DNA of 45,336 nt. Origin: Fuerstiella sp. (GTDB taxonomy: Bacteria > Planctomycetota > Planctomycetia > Planctomycetales > Planctomycetaceae). The number at the start of each line of letters is the position of its first letter. The stretch's first letter is position 1. The position numbers were made by a program, and so were the translations under genes. Shown in pieces: positions 28,607 through 37,151 of this stretch. Where the stretch lies: NCBI GenBank assembly GCA_029247265.1, contig JAQWLN010000061.1, positions 1 through 45,336 on the forward strand, given 5' to 3'. The notes below the pieces were generated by a model. The model was not told where the DNA came from and made no database searches. It saw only the letters and a list, made by a program, of their open reading frames with translations.

Positions 28607-29833
28607 TCATTCGTCAAATGAGCTCCGCGTTACAGCAATCTTTCCCATCGCTTCGGCAAACCCCTTGCCAATCTGAGCCATGATTTTTGCGGAACCCAGA
28701 TAATGGTATTCAGCGTTGGACACGCCCTTTTGCAGGGTTTCAAGGTCACGTTCGCTGAATTCTTCAGCTCGAAGTTTTTCCCGAGTCGCCTGTTGTTCTT
28801 CGCGACTGAGCTCTTGTTCTGTTTGAAGCTTCTTTACCTTCTGATTGATCTTCGCTTCCCTTGCCCGCAAATCCACCAACTGCAGATCCCAGTAGTTCTC
28901 TGTCAGCACGGCCGTGACGTTGCCTTTGAATTCAGGCATCAGTGCCGGCGCTGCCATTGCCATGCGGAAGTTGGTGTGAATCCCGCTGTAGCGTTGCTGG
29001 TCGGGCAGGTATTTGTCCACCGGTCCACCCGCTCCCATGACGCCGATTACGAACGGCAGTTCGGGAGCGGACAGATCCTTTCGCACGTCTCTGATGAAAC
29101 ACGCGAGTGTGTTGCTGTACTGGTCGTAACCGCCCGCCTTGTCTCGATTGGGATAAACGCCGCGATCAACCATGTCATTCCATCCCTGGAACCAGACCAG
29201 GCCAGCCAATTCGTACCCCTGATCTGATTCGTAGTCCGGATACACCTGATTGATATCCGCTAGGACTTTCTTTACGTAGTCGATCGTCAGGCGGTAGTAG
29301 TGGCCAGTCGCCTTCACTCTGTCCGCCTTGACCGCTTCAATATCCTTGTTTTGCTTCCGGAATCCTTCAAGCTGAGCCTCATTGAATTCATAGGGCCCGG
29401 CGCTCGGTGACCGGAAATCTGTGTGCAGGCTCTTGCCGCCCGAGGCGGTCTTGATGATCAGGATCGGCTGGTTCAACGATTTCTGCATGTAGATGCCGAA
29501 GGTGAGTTCCGGGCCAATCTTGTTTTCATCCGCCCCGAAGCCAGAGGTCAAACGCCCGAGTTTTTCACCATTACTCGAAAGATAGGAAATCCAGACGTCT
29601 TCACAGACTCGCGCCGTGCCGTCGTCGTTTTGCATTTCGTGAAGCAGCGGTGCGGTTTTGGGATCCATGCCGACGTGCTCAAATGTGCGCACATGGGCGT
29701 GCCCCTGCATGTTGGACTGACCAACCAGGATGAACACCTTGAGCGGCTTCTGGTCTGCGTCCGCGTTGTTGCCGAACACGGCCAGGAGGCAGGTAGCGAG
29801 CAGCATCATGGATCTGATTGTAGGTGGTTTCAT
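28607..29833 (-). CDS. SASA-domain carbohydrate esterase (sialate O-acetylesterase-like)
   Basis: 408 residues. Signal peptide ('MMLLATCLLAVFGNNADA'), then the SGNH-type block 'VFILVGQSNMQGHAHV' (nucleophile Ser in GQSNM), 'IKTASGGKSL', 'GLVWFQGWNDMVD' and a late 'NAEYHYLGSAKIMAQIG' that can supply the catalytic His. A charged helical stretch (about 305-355) precedes the last block. Probably removes acetyl or other acyl groups from polysaccharide; true sialic acid specificity is not implied. Its ATG overlaps the stop of the BNR_4 gene by 4 nt (29830-29833), indicating coupled translation with the BNR_4-like protein and the sulfatase upstream. Confidence 0.9.
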   Translation of the reverse strand: MKPPTIRSMMLLATCLLAVFGNNADADQKPLKVFILVGQSNMQGHAHVRTFEHVGMDPKTAPLLHEMQNDDGTARVCEDVWISYLSSNGEKLGRLTSGFGADENKIGPELTFGIYMQKSLNQPILIIKTASGGKSLHTDFRSPSAGPYEFNEAQLEGFRKQNKDIEAVKADRVKATGHYYRLTIDYVKKVLADINQVYPDYESDQGYELAGLVWFQGWNDMVDRGVYPNRDKAGGYDQYSNTLACFIRDVRKDLSAPELPFVIGVMGAGGPVDKYLPDQQRYSGIHTNFRMAMAAPALMPEFKGNVTAVLTENYWDLQLVDLRAREAKINQKVKKLQTEQELSREEQQATREKLRAEEFSERDLETLQKGVSNAEYHYLGSAKIMAQIGKGFAEAMGKIAVTRSSFDE

Positions 29834-31326
29834 AATGAAGGCTGTCCGGATCTATTTCTGAATGGAGGTCGGTTGCCCAGGCCGAGCCCGGTGTATTCAT
29901 GCAGCAGGAAGGCTGTCGCTGCAGGTACATTCTGATCCTTCCAGCCGTAAAACAGAAGCATTCCATCTACTTGGCTGCCATTTGGTCGGACGACAGGCTG
30001 AATGTTGTTGAAACGCCAGCCGGAGTAGCGATTCAGGTCCGGGGACACGTTGCGTCGCTTTTTCCAGGTATTGCCTGTGTCTTCAGAAAACCATTCTTCG
30101 ATCCTGCCTCCACCATGCCGGTCCATGTAGCCACCTCCCAGATAGCCTTCCCCGACAATAACCCAGGCATGTATGCCGCCGCTGATGTCTCTGGTCAGGT
30201 GTCCGCTGTTCCACTGGTGATTGGACTCACAAATCGGAGTCTGAGTCCACTGCCCTTTTTCTCGCCGCACGTAGTGATAACGGTGAGTCTGCAGGTCGTC
30301 TTCTGAAAGCACGTGCAGGAATGTGGGTTCGCCGTCTTTATCCAGTGAAATCACAGGTGGTATACCGGCTCCGCGCCATTGCGTGTCCCAGATTTCGCAG
30401 TTCGCTTTCGAGTAATCGATATCGATGGGTGTTTTCAGGGCGTCTCTATCTGCATTGCGAACGACGTGCGTTTGCACGTCGATTTTCACATATGAAAGAT
30501 TGTATTTCCATTCGTTCGACACGCCCTGATTATAGCGAGGATTGAAAAACCTGTGAGGATCGGGCGAATTCTTGTTGTCATCGTAGTCTGTGTACACGAC
30601 ATGCAGATGTTTGCCATCTTTACTCGGCACCTTGGTTTGATAGGAAGACCAGTCCAGTCGGCCTTTCGAATCCAGATCAGTAACATTGTGTTCAGGGCCG
30701 ACCCAGGTTCTGCCATTGTCGTCGCTGATCCGGTAAGTCCAGGAGCTGGTGTGACCGTCCGTGCGATAATAAATCAGTTCCCTGTTGCCGTGGATTCCGT
30801 AGACCGTTGGATAGGACAGTTTCGGGGCAATCTGAGGCGCCTCCAGCCAGGCAACTTCCGGGGGGCCAGGTTTTGCGGGATGTGCTGAAACGAGATGAGT
30901 GCCCGGTGTCTTGTGACAACCAAACAGAACGTGCAGGTAATCATCTTCATCGGCCCAGATTATCGGGCTGAAATGATGGTCACTGGTTCTTTTGCGCCCC
31001 AGTCGAGCGGGCTTTGAGAAGCGACGACGCTGTATGTCATAAGTGATGATCATCGGGTAGGCGCTGCCCTTGCTATTCTGCGTCGGGTGGGCGTCTGCGT
31101 TGTAAACAATGTAGAGCCGGTGATGCAGCAGAACCGACTGAGGTCGCTGCCGGCAGTCGTAAAGCATTTTGAATTTTCCACCCTGATCAAACGCGACAGC
31201 CGCTGTCTCCGTGGGTGCCGGCGATTTGTCCTTGCTGTGTGCTGTCGGATGAACGGTCACGTAACAGATCACAGCGAATATGATTGTTGCCTGTTTCACT
31301 TGCAGTTGCCGACTTCGGTGCTTCAT
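29830..31326 (-). CDS. BNR_4-like beta-propeller protein, possible polysaccharide lyase
   Basis: 498 residues with an N-terminal signal segment ('ATIIFAVICYVTVHPTAHS'). The body resembles the BNR_4 propeller family: 'PQSVLLHHRLYIVYNADAHP', 'DHHFSPIIWADEDDYLHVLFGCHKTP', 'SYPTVYGIHGNRELIYYRTDGHTSSWTY' and 'HWRISDDNGRTW'-like Asp-box turns ('ISDDNGRTWVG', 'SEDTGNTWKKR'). Members of this fold include ulvan lyases of PL24/PL25 type, which use His and Tyr residues on the propeller face; several conserved His and Tyr are present. Lyase activity is only an inference. 4-nt overlaps on both sides (sulfatase upstream, SASA esterase downstream) place it in the middle of a tight three-gene unit. Confidence 0.75.
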   Translation of the reverse strand: MKHRSRQLQVKQATIIFAVICYVTVHPTAHSKDKSPAPTETAAVAFDQGGKFKMLYDCRQRPQSVLLHHRLYIVYNADAHPTQNSKGSAYPMIITYDIQRRRFSKPARLGRKRTSDHHFSPIIWADEDDYLHVLFGCHKTPGTHLVSAHPAKPGPPEVAWLEAPQIAPKLSYPTVYGIHGNRELIYYRTDGHTSSWTYRISDDNGRTWVGPEHNVTDLDSKGRLDWSSYQTKVPSKDGKHLHVVYTDYDDNKNSPDPHRFFNPRYNQGVSNEWKYNLSYVKIDVQTHVVRNADRDALKTPIDIDYSKANCEIWDTQWRGAGIPPVISLDKDGEPTFLHVLSEDDLQTHRYHYVRREKGQWTQTPICESNHQWNSGHLTRDISGGIHAWVIVGEGYLGGGYMDRHGGGRIEEWFSEDTGNTWKKRRNVSPDLNRYSGWRFNNIQPVVRPNGSQVDGMLLFYGWKDQNVPAATAFLLHEYTGLGLGNRPPFRNRSGQPSL

Positions 31327-33035
31327 TTCGGATTCTTTTTCTGATCACGTTTCGTTTCGAACGGCCAGGTCTGAACACCAAAATGATCTGCCCACATCTG
31401 CCACTTGCCGATCAGTTCGTGTAATTTGTCGGTGTTCGAGCCTGCAAGATCGATCGCTTCCGTGCGGTCCTGCAGCATGTCGTACAGTTCCCAGCGGGTG
31501 GGTTGATCTTTGCGGTACGCAGACACAATTTTCCAGCCACCGTCACGCAGTGCAAGATTTCCGTGATGTTCGAAGCCGATCGGTTTGTTGCGCGTAATTG
31601 ATGTCCCGCCAAAGGCGGGGCCAAGATCTACGCCTTCCATCGGCTGGATCGACTGGCCCAGATACTCATCGGGGTATTCGCAGCGGGCTGCGTGCAGGAG
31701 GGTCGGCATCAGATCAATCAGGTGAGACGGATCGGAGACGATCTCGCCGCGATGTTCTTTGATGATGCCGGCTGGCCAGTGCACGATAAACGGTGTGCTG
31801 ATGCCTCCCTCGTAGCCATCGTGTTTGTAGCCTCGGAACGGCGTGTTTGAGACATTGGCCCATCCAGTCCCATACGCTACGAAGGTGTCTTCTGCTCCCG
31901 GCATTGTCTTTGGACCGGTGCGCACCCACCGGCCGTCGCGAGTCTGCATCGGTGGCCAGATTTTCGTCTGCAGGTCGTCTGACCCGAACGGTTTGAAGTC
32001 AAACCTGCTCCGTTTTCCCTCGTTGTCATTCCGCCCGTAGCCTTCTGAGCAGTCACCGTTGTCCTGCAGATAAACGACGATCGTATTATCCATCGCATTT
32101 GCCTGCCTGACCGCGTCGACGATGCGTCCGATGCCCTGATCCATTCGGTCGACCATTGCTGCATAGACTTCCATGCAGCGAATGTCCCATTCCTTGTGCC
32201 GGAATTTCTCCCAGTTAACCGCGCCTGCTGACATGGACCATTGGTCGCTGATCACTCCCTCTTCGATCGCCTTGCGGTAACGAGCTTCGCGGACAGGCCC
32301 ATAGCCGTTGTCATACGCTCCGTTGTACTTCGCAATATCCCTTGCGGGCGCGTGCATCGGCCAGTGAGCGCTCGTGTAGGCAACGTAAAGAAAGAACGGT
32401 TTGTCACTGTGATCGTGAAAATGGTCAGCGACGTAACTTGCCGCGTTGTCACTGATCGCGTCCGTGTAGTAAAAGCTGTCCGGCTGATATTCGGGGTCGT
32501 TGACGGGCGTGATATACGTATTGCCTCGACAAAGTGTGGCAGGGTCAAAGAAGCTGCCGGCGCCTGTGATCGTTCCATAAAAACGGTCGAACCCGCGCTG
32601 CATCGGCCAGTTGGAATTATCGGCCCTGGGGCCTGTGTGCCGATTCACGTGCCACTTGCCGGACATGTAGTTGCGGTACCCCGCCGGTTGGAGAGCTTCC
32701 GCAATTGTGACGCAACTTCGATTCAGGTCTCCGCGATAGGCATCGTAGCCATGGTCACCTGTCATCAGACCGATTCCCGCCTGATGCGAATACAACCCGG
32801 TCAGCAATGCGGCCCGGGTCGGGCAGCAGCGTGACGTGTTGTAGAACTGAGTAAAGCGAAGTCCGTTTTCGGCCAGCCCGTCCAGGACCGGCGTTTGAAT
32901 TTCGCTTCCGTAGCAACCGATGTCGGAATAGCCCATGTCATCCGCCATGATCAGCACGATGTTGGGTTTCTGTGCCGCGACGAGAAGTTCGGTCACGGAA
33001 AGAACAAGTACGACGACGCGGGTCAGCCCATTCAT
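31323..33035 (-). CDS. Secreted arylsulfatase (CCPTR)
   Basis: 570 residues, close to full-length arylsulfatases of the AtsA type. Signal peptide ('VVVLVLSVTELLVAA'), 'IMADDMGYSDIGCYGSEIQTP', formylglycine motif C-C-P-T-R, 'SGKWHVNRHTGP', 'YTSAHWPMHAPARDI', 'YLQDNGDCSEGYG' and 'GYKHDGYEGGISTPFIVHWP' with the conserved Lys. All canonical metal and sulfate ligands appear present, including GKWH. It lies 63 nt downstream of the sulfatase-esterase fusion and overlaps the BNR_4 gene by 4 nt. Predicted to desulfate a glycan before attack by the downstream enzymes. Confidence 0.94.
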   Translation of the reverse strand: MNGLTRVVVLVLSVTELLVAAQKPNIVLIMADDMGYSDIGCYGSEIQTPVLDGLAENGLRFTQFYNTSRCCPTRAALLTGLYSHQAGIGLMTGDHGYDAYRGDLNRSCVTIAEALQPAGYRNYMSGKWHVNRHTGPRADNSNWPMQRGFDRFYGTITGAGSFFDPATLCRGNTYITPVNDPEYQPDSFYYTDAISDNAASYVADHFHDHSDKPFFLYVAYTSAHWPMHAPARDIAKYNGAYDNGYGPVREARYRKAIEEGVISDQWSMSAGAVNWEKFRHKEWDIRCMEVYAAMVDRMDQGIGRIVDAVRQANAMDNTIVVYLQDNGDCSEGYGRNDNEGKRSRFDFKPFGSDDLQTKIWPPMQTRDGRWVRTGPKTMPGAEDTFVAYGTGWANVSNTPFRGYKHDGYEGGISTPFIVHWPAGIIKEHRGEIVSDPSHLIDLMPTLLHAARCEYPDEYLGQSIQPMEGVDLGPAFGGTSITRNKPIGFEHHGNLALRDGGWKIVSAYRKDQPTRWELYDMLQDRTEAIDLAGSNTDKLHELIGKWQMWADHFGVQTWPFETKRDQKKNPK

Positions 33036-33098
33036 TTCATAGTTCCATGCAGTAGAATCATCTCGTAATAGTGCAACGGGGCGGTTTGTTTGTCGGTG

Positions 33099-35285
33099 CT
33101 ACAGATTCAACCGTGACAGAAAGTCTTCAAACGCCTGCATGGTCAGGCGAAAATACCTGTTGTCTTCGCGGCCATAGTTGAAGAAGCCATGGCCAGCGCC
33201 AGGGTACTCGATAAATTCACATTCGCTCCCCACTTGTTTCATTCGCATTTGAAATGCGTGGATCAGACGAGGTGGAATGAGACCGTCGTTGCTGCCGCTA
33301 AGAATCAGAGTGGGTGGCAGGCCGGACCGGACGTGGTGAGCTGGAGAGAGACTCAGTGGATCGATTCCGGCGGCCTCACACTTCTTACGACCGCCTGACC
33401 AGCCGTCGACTAGATCGATGACCGGATTGAACAGGACGTAACCTTGCGGCAGGTTTTCGATGACCGGGTCATCGTGCAGCGAAATCGTGCTGAGTGCCAG
33501 TGACAGATGACCGCCGGCGGATCCACCTGACACGACGATTCGATCCGGGTCGATGTGGTATTCACGACCATGTTCGACAATCCAGCGATATGCCTTTCTG
33601 GCATCTTTCAGAGTGTCCTTTGGCGTGAGGTTTCCTTTCGGTGGACGAAAATGTGTCGACACCGTTGTGTAGCCTCGCCGCTGCAGATACACGCACTGAG
33701 CCGCCAGACTGGCGGGACTGCCACCCCAGGCACCGCCGTGGATAAAGAATACGCAGGGACGCAATTCCCCTGGTTCAGCCGCCAGTGGCGGGAAGATCCA
33801 CAATTTCTGTTCTTTAACGTCAGAACCGCCGTAGGAAATCTGTTGTCCGGTCGCCAGCAGATCGTTGTTAATCTGATCCGTTTCTTTTCTGTCCGCGGGC
33901 AGTTGGAACAAGTCATGCTCGCGTCTGCCGTGGGCATTGACCAGCGGCGGTTCATCAGAACCGGACAGCACTCGATCAATGACAGCTGCCAGTTTCTGAT
34001 CCGCAGTCTTGTCTCCCGGCGACATCTGCAATGGATCGACCGGGATTTCTTCCAGGGGCTGATCTGTCAGACGAAAAAGTCGACCATCGCGAAAGCGTTT
34101 GTAGTCTCTGTCGACCGCAAAGACACTGCGGTGAAATCGTTCCTTGTCCCAGCCCGGCCGTGGGTCGTACCAGAAGAACGCAGTGTCCCGTGTCCGCCCT
34201 GCTCTGCCGAACAGTTGCGGCGCAAAACTAACGCCGTCCGTTTCGTCGTTGGTCGGCGTTGCAGAGCCTCCGATTTCCAGCAGCGTTGGTAAAAAGTCCG
34301 ACGCGTCGACAATGTCGTCACAGACCCCAGGCTGAATGTGCCCGGGCCATGAGGCGATCAATGGCACGTGGATTCCTGTCTGCAGTGGCTCGCCCTTGCC
34401 GCCCTGTATTGTGCGGCCGTCGGTGAGTTTTGAAAATACCTTGCGATGGAATCCGTTGTCTGCATAGAACAATACCAGGGTGTTTTCGCGAAGCCCTTTG
34501 GCCTGCAACCCCGCCATCAGATTGCCGACGGCAGTGTCCATGTACTCGACCATGTCCGTGATGAATCTTACGTCTTCTTCCGGAACGGCTTTCGGGTTCC
34601 AGCCGGGGGTGTTCGGTGTTGGCTCGAACGGACGATGCGGCAGCGCCATTGGATAGTAAACGAACGTGGGTTCGTGGCGATGTTCATCAAAGAACTTAAC
34701 GATCTTTTCCACCCAGACATCTTCCCCATATCGGTCGTCGTAGGTTCTGAGTTCTCCTGGTGAACCGGCTGCCCCTTCCAGCATCGTGGGATTGGCGAAG
34801 CGCGACCCCTTGTCTTCTGTGTGCAGTGAATGAAACAGGGCATATTCGTTAAATCCTGCGTCTTTCGGATGCATGCCCGTGCCTCGGCGATCCGCCGCGT
34901 TTGGCAGGTCGGGCGGGTCGTACGACTGCAGCTGCCATTTGCCGAAAATACCGGTGGCGTACCCGGCGGATTTCATCTGATGTCCGAAGGTCGAGGCCGA
35001 CGGGTCGAGTATGCCGAAGTACTTCCAGTTTCGATTATTGTACAGTCCCGTCATGATCTGCACGCGGGTCGGCGTGCACAGCGGTTGCGAATACGCCGTA
35101 CTGAATCGCAGTCCCTCAGCGGCCATACGATCAAGGTGAGGAGTCCTGTACGACGTCCCTCCGTAACAGCCAAGGCCTTCGACGCCGATATCGTCGGCCA
35201 TGATCAGCAGGATGTCAGGTTTGTCCACCGCGAGGGCAGATCTGTCCCAGCAGAAAATCGTCAGTGACAGGATGATCCAGCGCAT
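33099..35285 (-). CDS. Secreted sulfatase-esterase fusion
   Basis: 728 residues. Signal peptide 1-20. Residues about 22-460 are an S1 sulfatase: 'IMADDIGVEGLGCYG', C-T-P-T-R with Cys70, 'FGKWQLQS' (Gln variant), 'YADNGFH' and 'GGKGEPLQTGIHVPL'. Residues about 490-728 form a complete alpha/beta-hydrolase of the esterase/BD-FAE type: oxyanion motif HGGAWG (516-521), nucleophile G-G-S-A-G-G with Ser589, Asp in 'SGSNDGLIPP' (about 667) and His in 'GAGHGFFN' (about 699). Both active sites look intact, so one secreted chain should cleave sulfate esters and acyl or aryl esters. First gene of the six-gene minus-strand cluster. Confidence 0.93.
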   Translation of the reverse strand: MRWIILSLTIFCWDRSALAVDKPDILLIMADDIGVEGLGCYGGTSYRTPHLDRMAAEGLRFSTAYSQPLCTPTRVQIMTGLYNNRNWKYFGILDPSASTFGHQMKSAGYATGIFGKWQLQSYDPPDLPNAADRRGTGMHPKDAGFNEYALFHSLHTEDKGSRFANPTMLEGAAGSPGELRTYDDRYGEDVWVEKIVKFFDEHRHEPTFVYYPMALPHRPFEPTPNTPGWNPKAVPEEDVRFITDMVEYMDTAVGNLMAGLQAKGLRENTLVLFYADNGFHRKVFSKLTDGRTIQGGKGEPLQTGIHVPLIASWPGHIQPGVCDDIVDASDFLPTLLEIGGSATPTNDETDGVSFAPQLFGRAGRTRDTAFFWYDPRPGWDKERFHRSVFAVDRDYKRFRDGRLFRLTDQPLEEIPVDPLQMSPGDKTADQKLAAVIDRVLSGSDEPPLVNAHGRREHDLFQLPADRKETDQINNDLLATGQQISYGGSDVKEQKLWIFPPLAAEPGELRPCVFFIHGGAWGGSPASLAAQCVYLQRRGYTTVSTHFRPPKGNLTPKDTLKDARKAYRWIVEHGREYHIDPDRIVVSGGSAGGHLSLALSTISLHDDPVIENLPQGYVLFNPVIDLVDGWSGGRKKCEAAGIDPLSLSPAHHVRSGLPPTLILSGSNDGLIPPRLIHAFQMRMKQVGSECEFIEYPGAGHGFFNYGREDNRYFRLTMQAFEDFLSRLNL

Positions 35286-35425
35286 TCAGATATCCTTTGA
35301 ATATCGCATTGGAACCGTAATCAACCGCCGGAGCGATCGTTGTGGCAGAACGAATCTGGTTGCATCATAATCGCTGACAACCCTGATGTGCCAATCATCA
35401 TGCCCTGTCGATTTTACTCTGGATT

Positions 35426-35815
35426 TTACTCTGTCCTGCCGATTTCTGCCGCTATGGCGAGTGTTCCTGCGTTTAGCCAGTGACCAGCCCACAACGCGAT
35501 CAGAAAGACTGCCGGCATCATCACCGAGTCGTTATAAGTCAGATGGGCAACGATGGCACCGCCCCAGTAGGCCGTCGACATCAGCAGACCCAGTGCGGTC
35601 GTACGTGGTATCAACAACAGAGTTCCGCAAACGATGGCAGTAACGCTGATCAGGATTACGTGCTGAATCAGGCTCGCCTTCTTCAGGCCCTCGACCATGT
35701 CTTCCGCGCCAAGTTCCGCCAGCTTGAGACCACCAGCCAGAATCAGCACGAGCGCCACGGTCCGAACCATGAGTCGTCCGGCAATCCTGGCGCGTTCGCT
35801 TTGAAGCAGATTCAT
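35426..35815 (-). CDS. DoxX-like small membrane protein
   Basis: About 129 residues from ATG 35815, which overlaps the stop of the methyltransferase gene by 4 nt (35812-35815); an earlier in-frame start at 35836 is less likely. Four hydrophobic helices: 'LMVRTVALVLILAGGLKLAE', 'VILISVTAIVCGTLLLIP', 'GLLMSTAYWGGAIVAHL' and 'MMPAVFLIALWAGHWL'. This four-helix layout with 'AYWGGAIVAHL' fits the DoxX-like family. Function unknown; coupling to a methyltransferase is the only context. Confidence 0.8.
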   Translation of the reverse strand: MNLLQSERARIAGRLMVRTVALVLILAGGLKLAELGAEDMVEGLKKASLIQHVILISVTAIVCGTLLLIPRTTALGLLMSTAYWGGAIVAHLTYNDSVMMPAVFLIALWAGHWLNAGTLAIAAEIGRTE

Positions 35816-36654
35816 TTGACACCCACGATGTAGCACAGCCAGACCGGATTGCTGGGCAGGTCTTCAGTACGCTGCCATTCGCCGGAATCTTCTCCGTCTT
35901 CGTCTTCCAGTTCCCAGTAAATGTGGCTTTCGGAAAAACCTGCCTCGGCAAGCATTTCGCGGACTTCCGGAATCGTCCAGAACCGCCAGTGATATTCGAA
36001 TGCATGCTTCATCTTGCTGCCGTCAGCAAATTTGAAGTGAATGTAAAAGCTGGCGTCGGCGGTTGCGGGATTGTAGCGGGCCTGCTGCCAGCGATATTGA
36101 AATCCCTTCTTTCCCTTTTTGATCGTGCGTTTGTCTGTCTTGGTTTCGTCGAAACAAGCCCCACCGCCCATCATGTCCATGACCATGATGCCCTGATCAT
36201 TCAGGTTTGAGTGGGCAACCTTAAAGTACTCAATGACTTCCTTACGCGTCTTGAAGATCCAAAACGAAAAGTTTTGCGCCGCCAGTACGTCAACCGTCGG
36301 TTCATCGTGTATGCGCACATCCTGTTCCAGCAATTGGACGCGCCGTACCTGGGACTTCTTCAGTTGTGACAGATTGTTGTCCCGTCCCCATTGCAGAGTC
36401 TCGGGACAAAAGTCGATGCCGAGTGCCGTCCGTTTCTTGCCGCGTTTCACCCACTCACAGCAGACGGCGAAGGTACCACAGAAGTCCTCGCGCAAAGACA
36501 CTGGTGTGCGGTCATAAGCATCATCGAACGCCTGATCAAAAATGTCGATTTCATGATCCGGCGACTGCACTGATTGCTGGTAGCACAGGAATTTGTCGGC
36601 GGTTTCGGCCATCGTTGGCTTGCTCGAATTCGATTTGTTTTTTTCCCTGGCCAT
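35812..36654 (-). CDS. Class I SAM-dependent methyltransferase
   Basis: About 280 residues from ATG 36654; an upstream in-frame ATG at 36699 would add 15 residues. Rossmann-type features: 'SLREDFCGTFAVCCEWVKRG' (motif I region), 'TALGIDFCPETLQWGRDNN' (acidic end of strand 2), 'VDVLAAQNFSFWIFKTRKEVIEYF' and 'NDQGIMVMDMMGGGACFDE'. C-terminal 'HWRFWTIPEVREMLAEAGFSESHIYWE' is typical of small-molecule methyltransferases. The substrate is unknown. Cytoplasmic. Its stop overlaps the DoxX-like gene start. Confidence 0.85.
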   Translation of the reverse strand: MAREKNKSNSSKPTMAETADKFLCYQQSVQSPDHEIDIFDQAFDDAYDRTPVSLREDFCGTFAVCCEWVKRGKKRTALGIDFCPETLQWGRDNNLSQLKKSQVRRVQLLEQDVRIHDEPTVDVLAAQNFSFWIFKTRKEVIEYFKVAHSNLNDQGIMVMDMMGGGACFDETKTDKRTIKKGKKGFQYRWQQARYNPATADASFYIHFKFADGSKMKHAFEYHWRFWTIPEVREMLAEAGFSESHIYWELEDEDGEDSGEWQRTEDLPSNPVWLCYIVGVK

Positions 36655-37151
36655 CGCTTGTGTGGTGTTTCCTGAGTGATCAATTTGTCTGGACAACACG
36701 CGCAGAACGACGCATTCAGCGAATATTCTGACGCAAAGATGGGCATCCTACACAAACACGGCAATACGGGAAGTGACCGCTACAGTTCGATAGGGAACGC
36801 GTCTTTCAGCCCTTGCGCCGCCACGCAGCCGATTTCCGGCGAGCAGGCCGAGTGCGGAGATCGTCGGCGCCCCTCGATACCACCAGGGAAAGGGATTTCC
36901 TTGTGTCACTCAGCAGTTTGTAAGTTCAGGAGCTGCCCGAAGAAACCGTTATCGATCTGCAGGGAAGATACTCTGATTCTGTGACCAATTCCGGATATCG
37001 GACGGCTATGCCTGGCACCACCGCGGAGGTTGGCGCCAAGCCGCCGCGTGGCTCAGGAGCTGCCAAACGGCCACGTTCCGTCAGCAGAATTGATCTGCAG
37101 TGATGCCGTAAAGTCGTGCGATGTTCGGCATCAGGTTGCGAGGGAGCAGCA
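36655..37151. other. Intergenic region, no gene recognised
   Basis: About 500 bases between the methyltransferase and the oxidoreductase genes. Short open frames (for example 36676-36984 on the plus strand) do not resemble any family. On the minus strand about 37075-37135 reads 'RNLMPNIARLYGIT' before a stop, which could be the worn end of a lost gene, but it is too short to assign. Confidence 0.4.
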
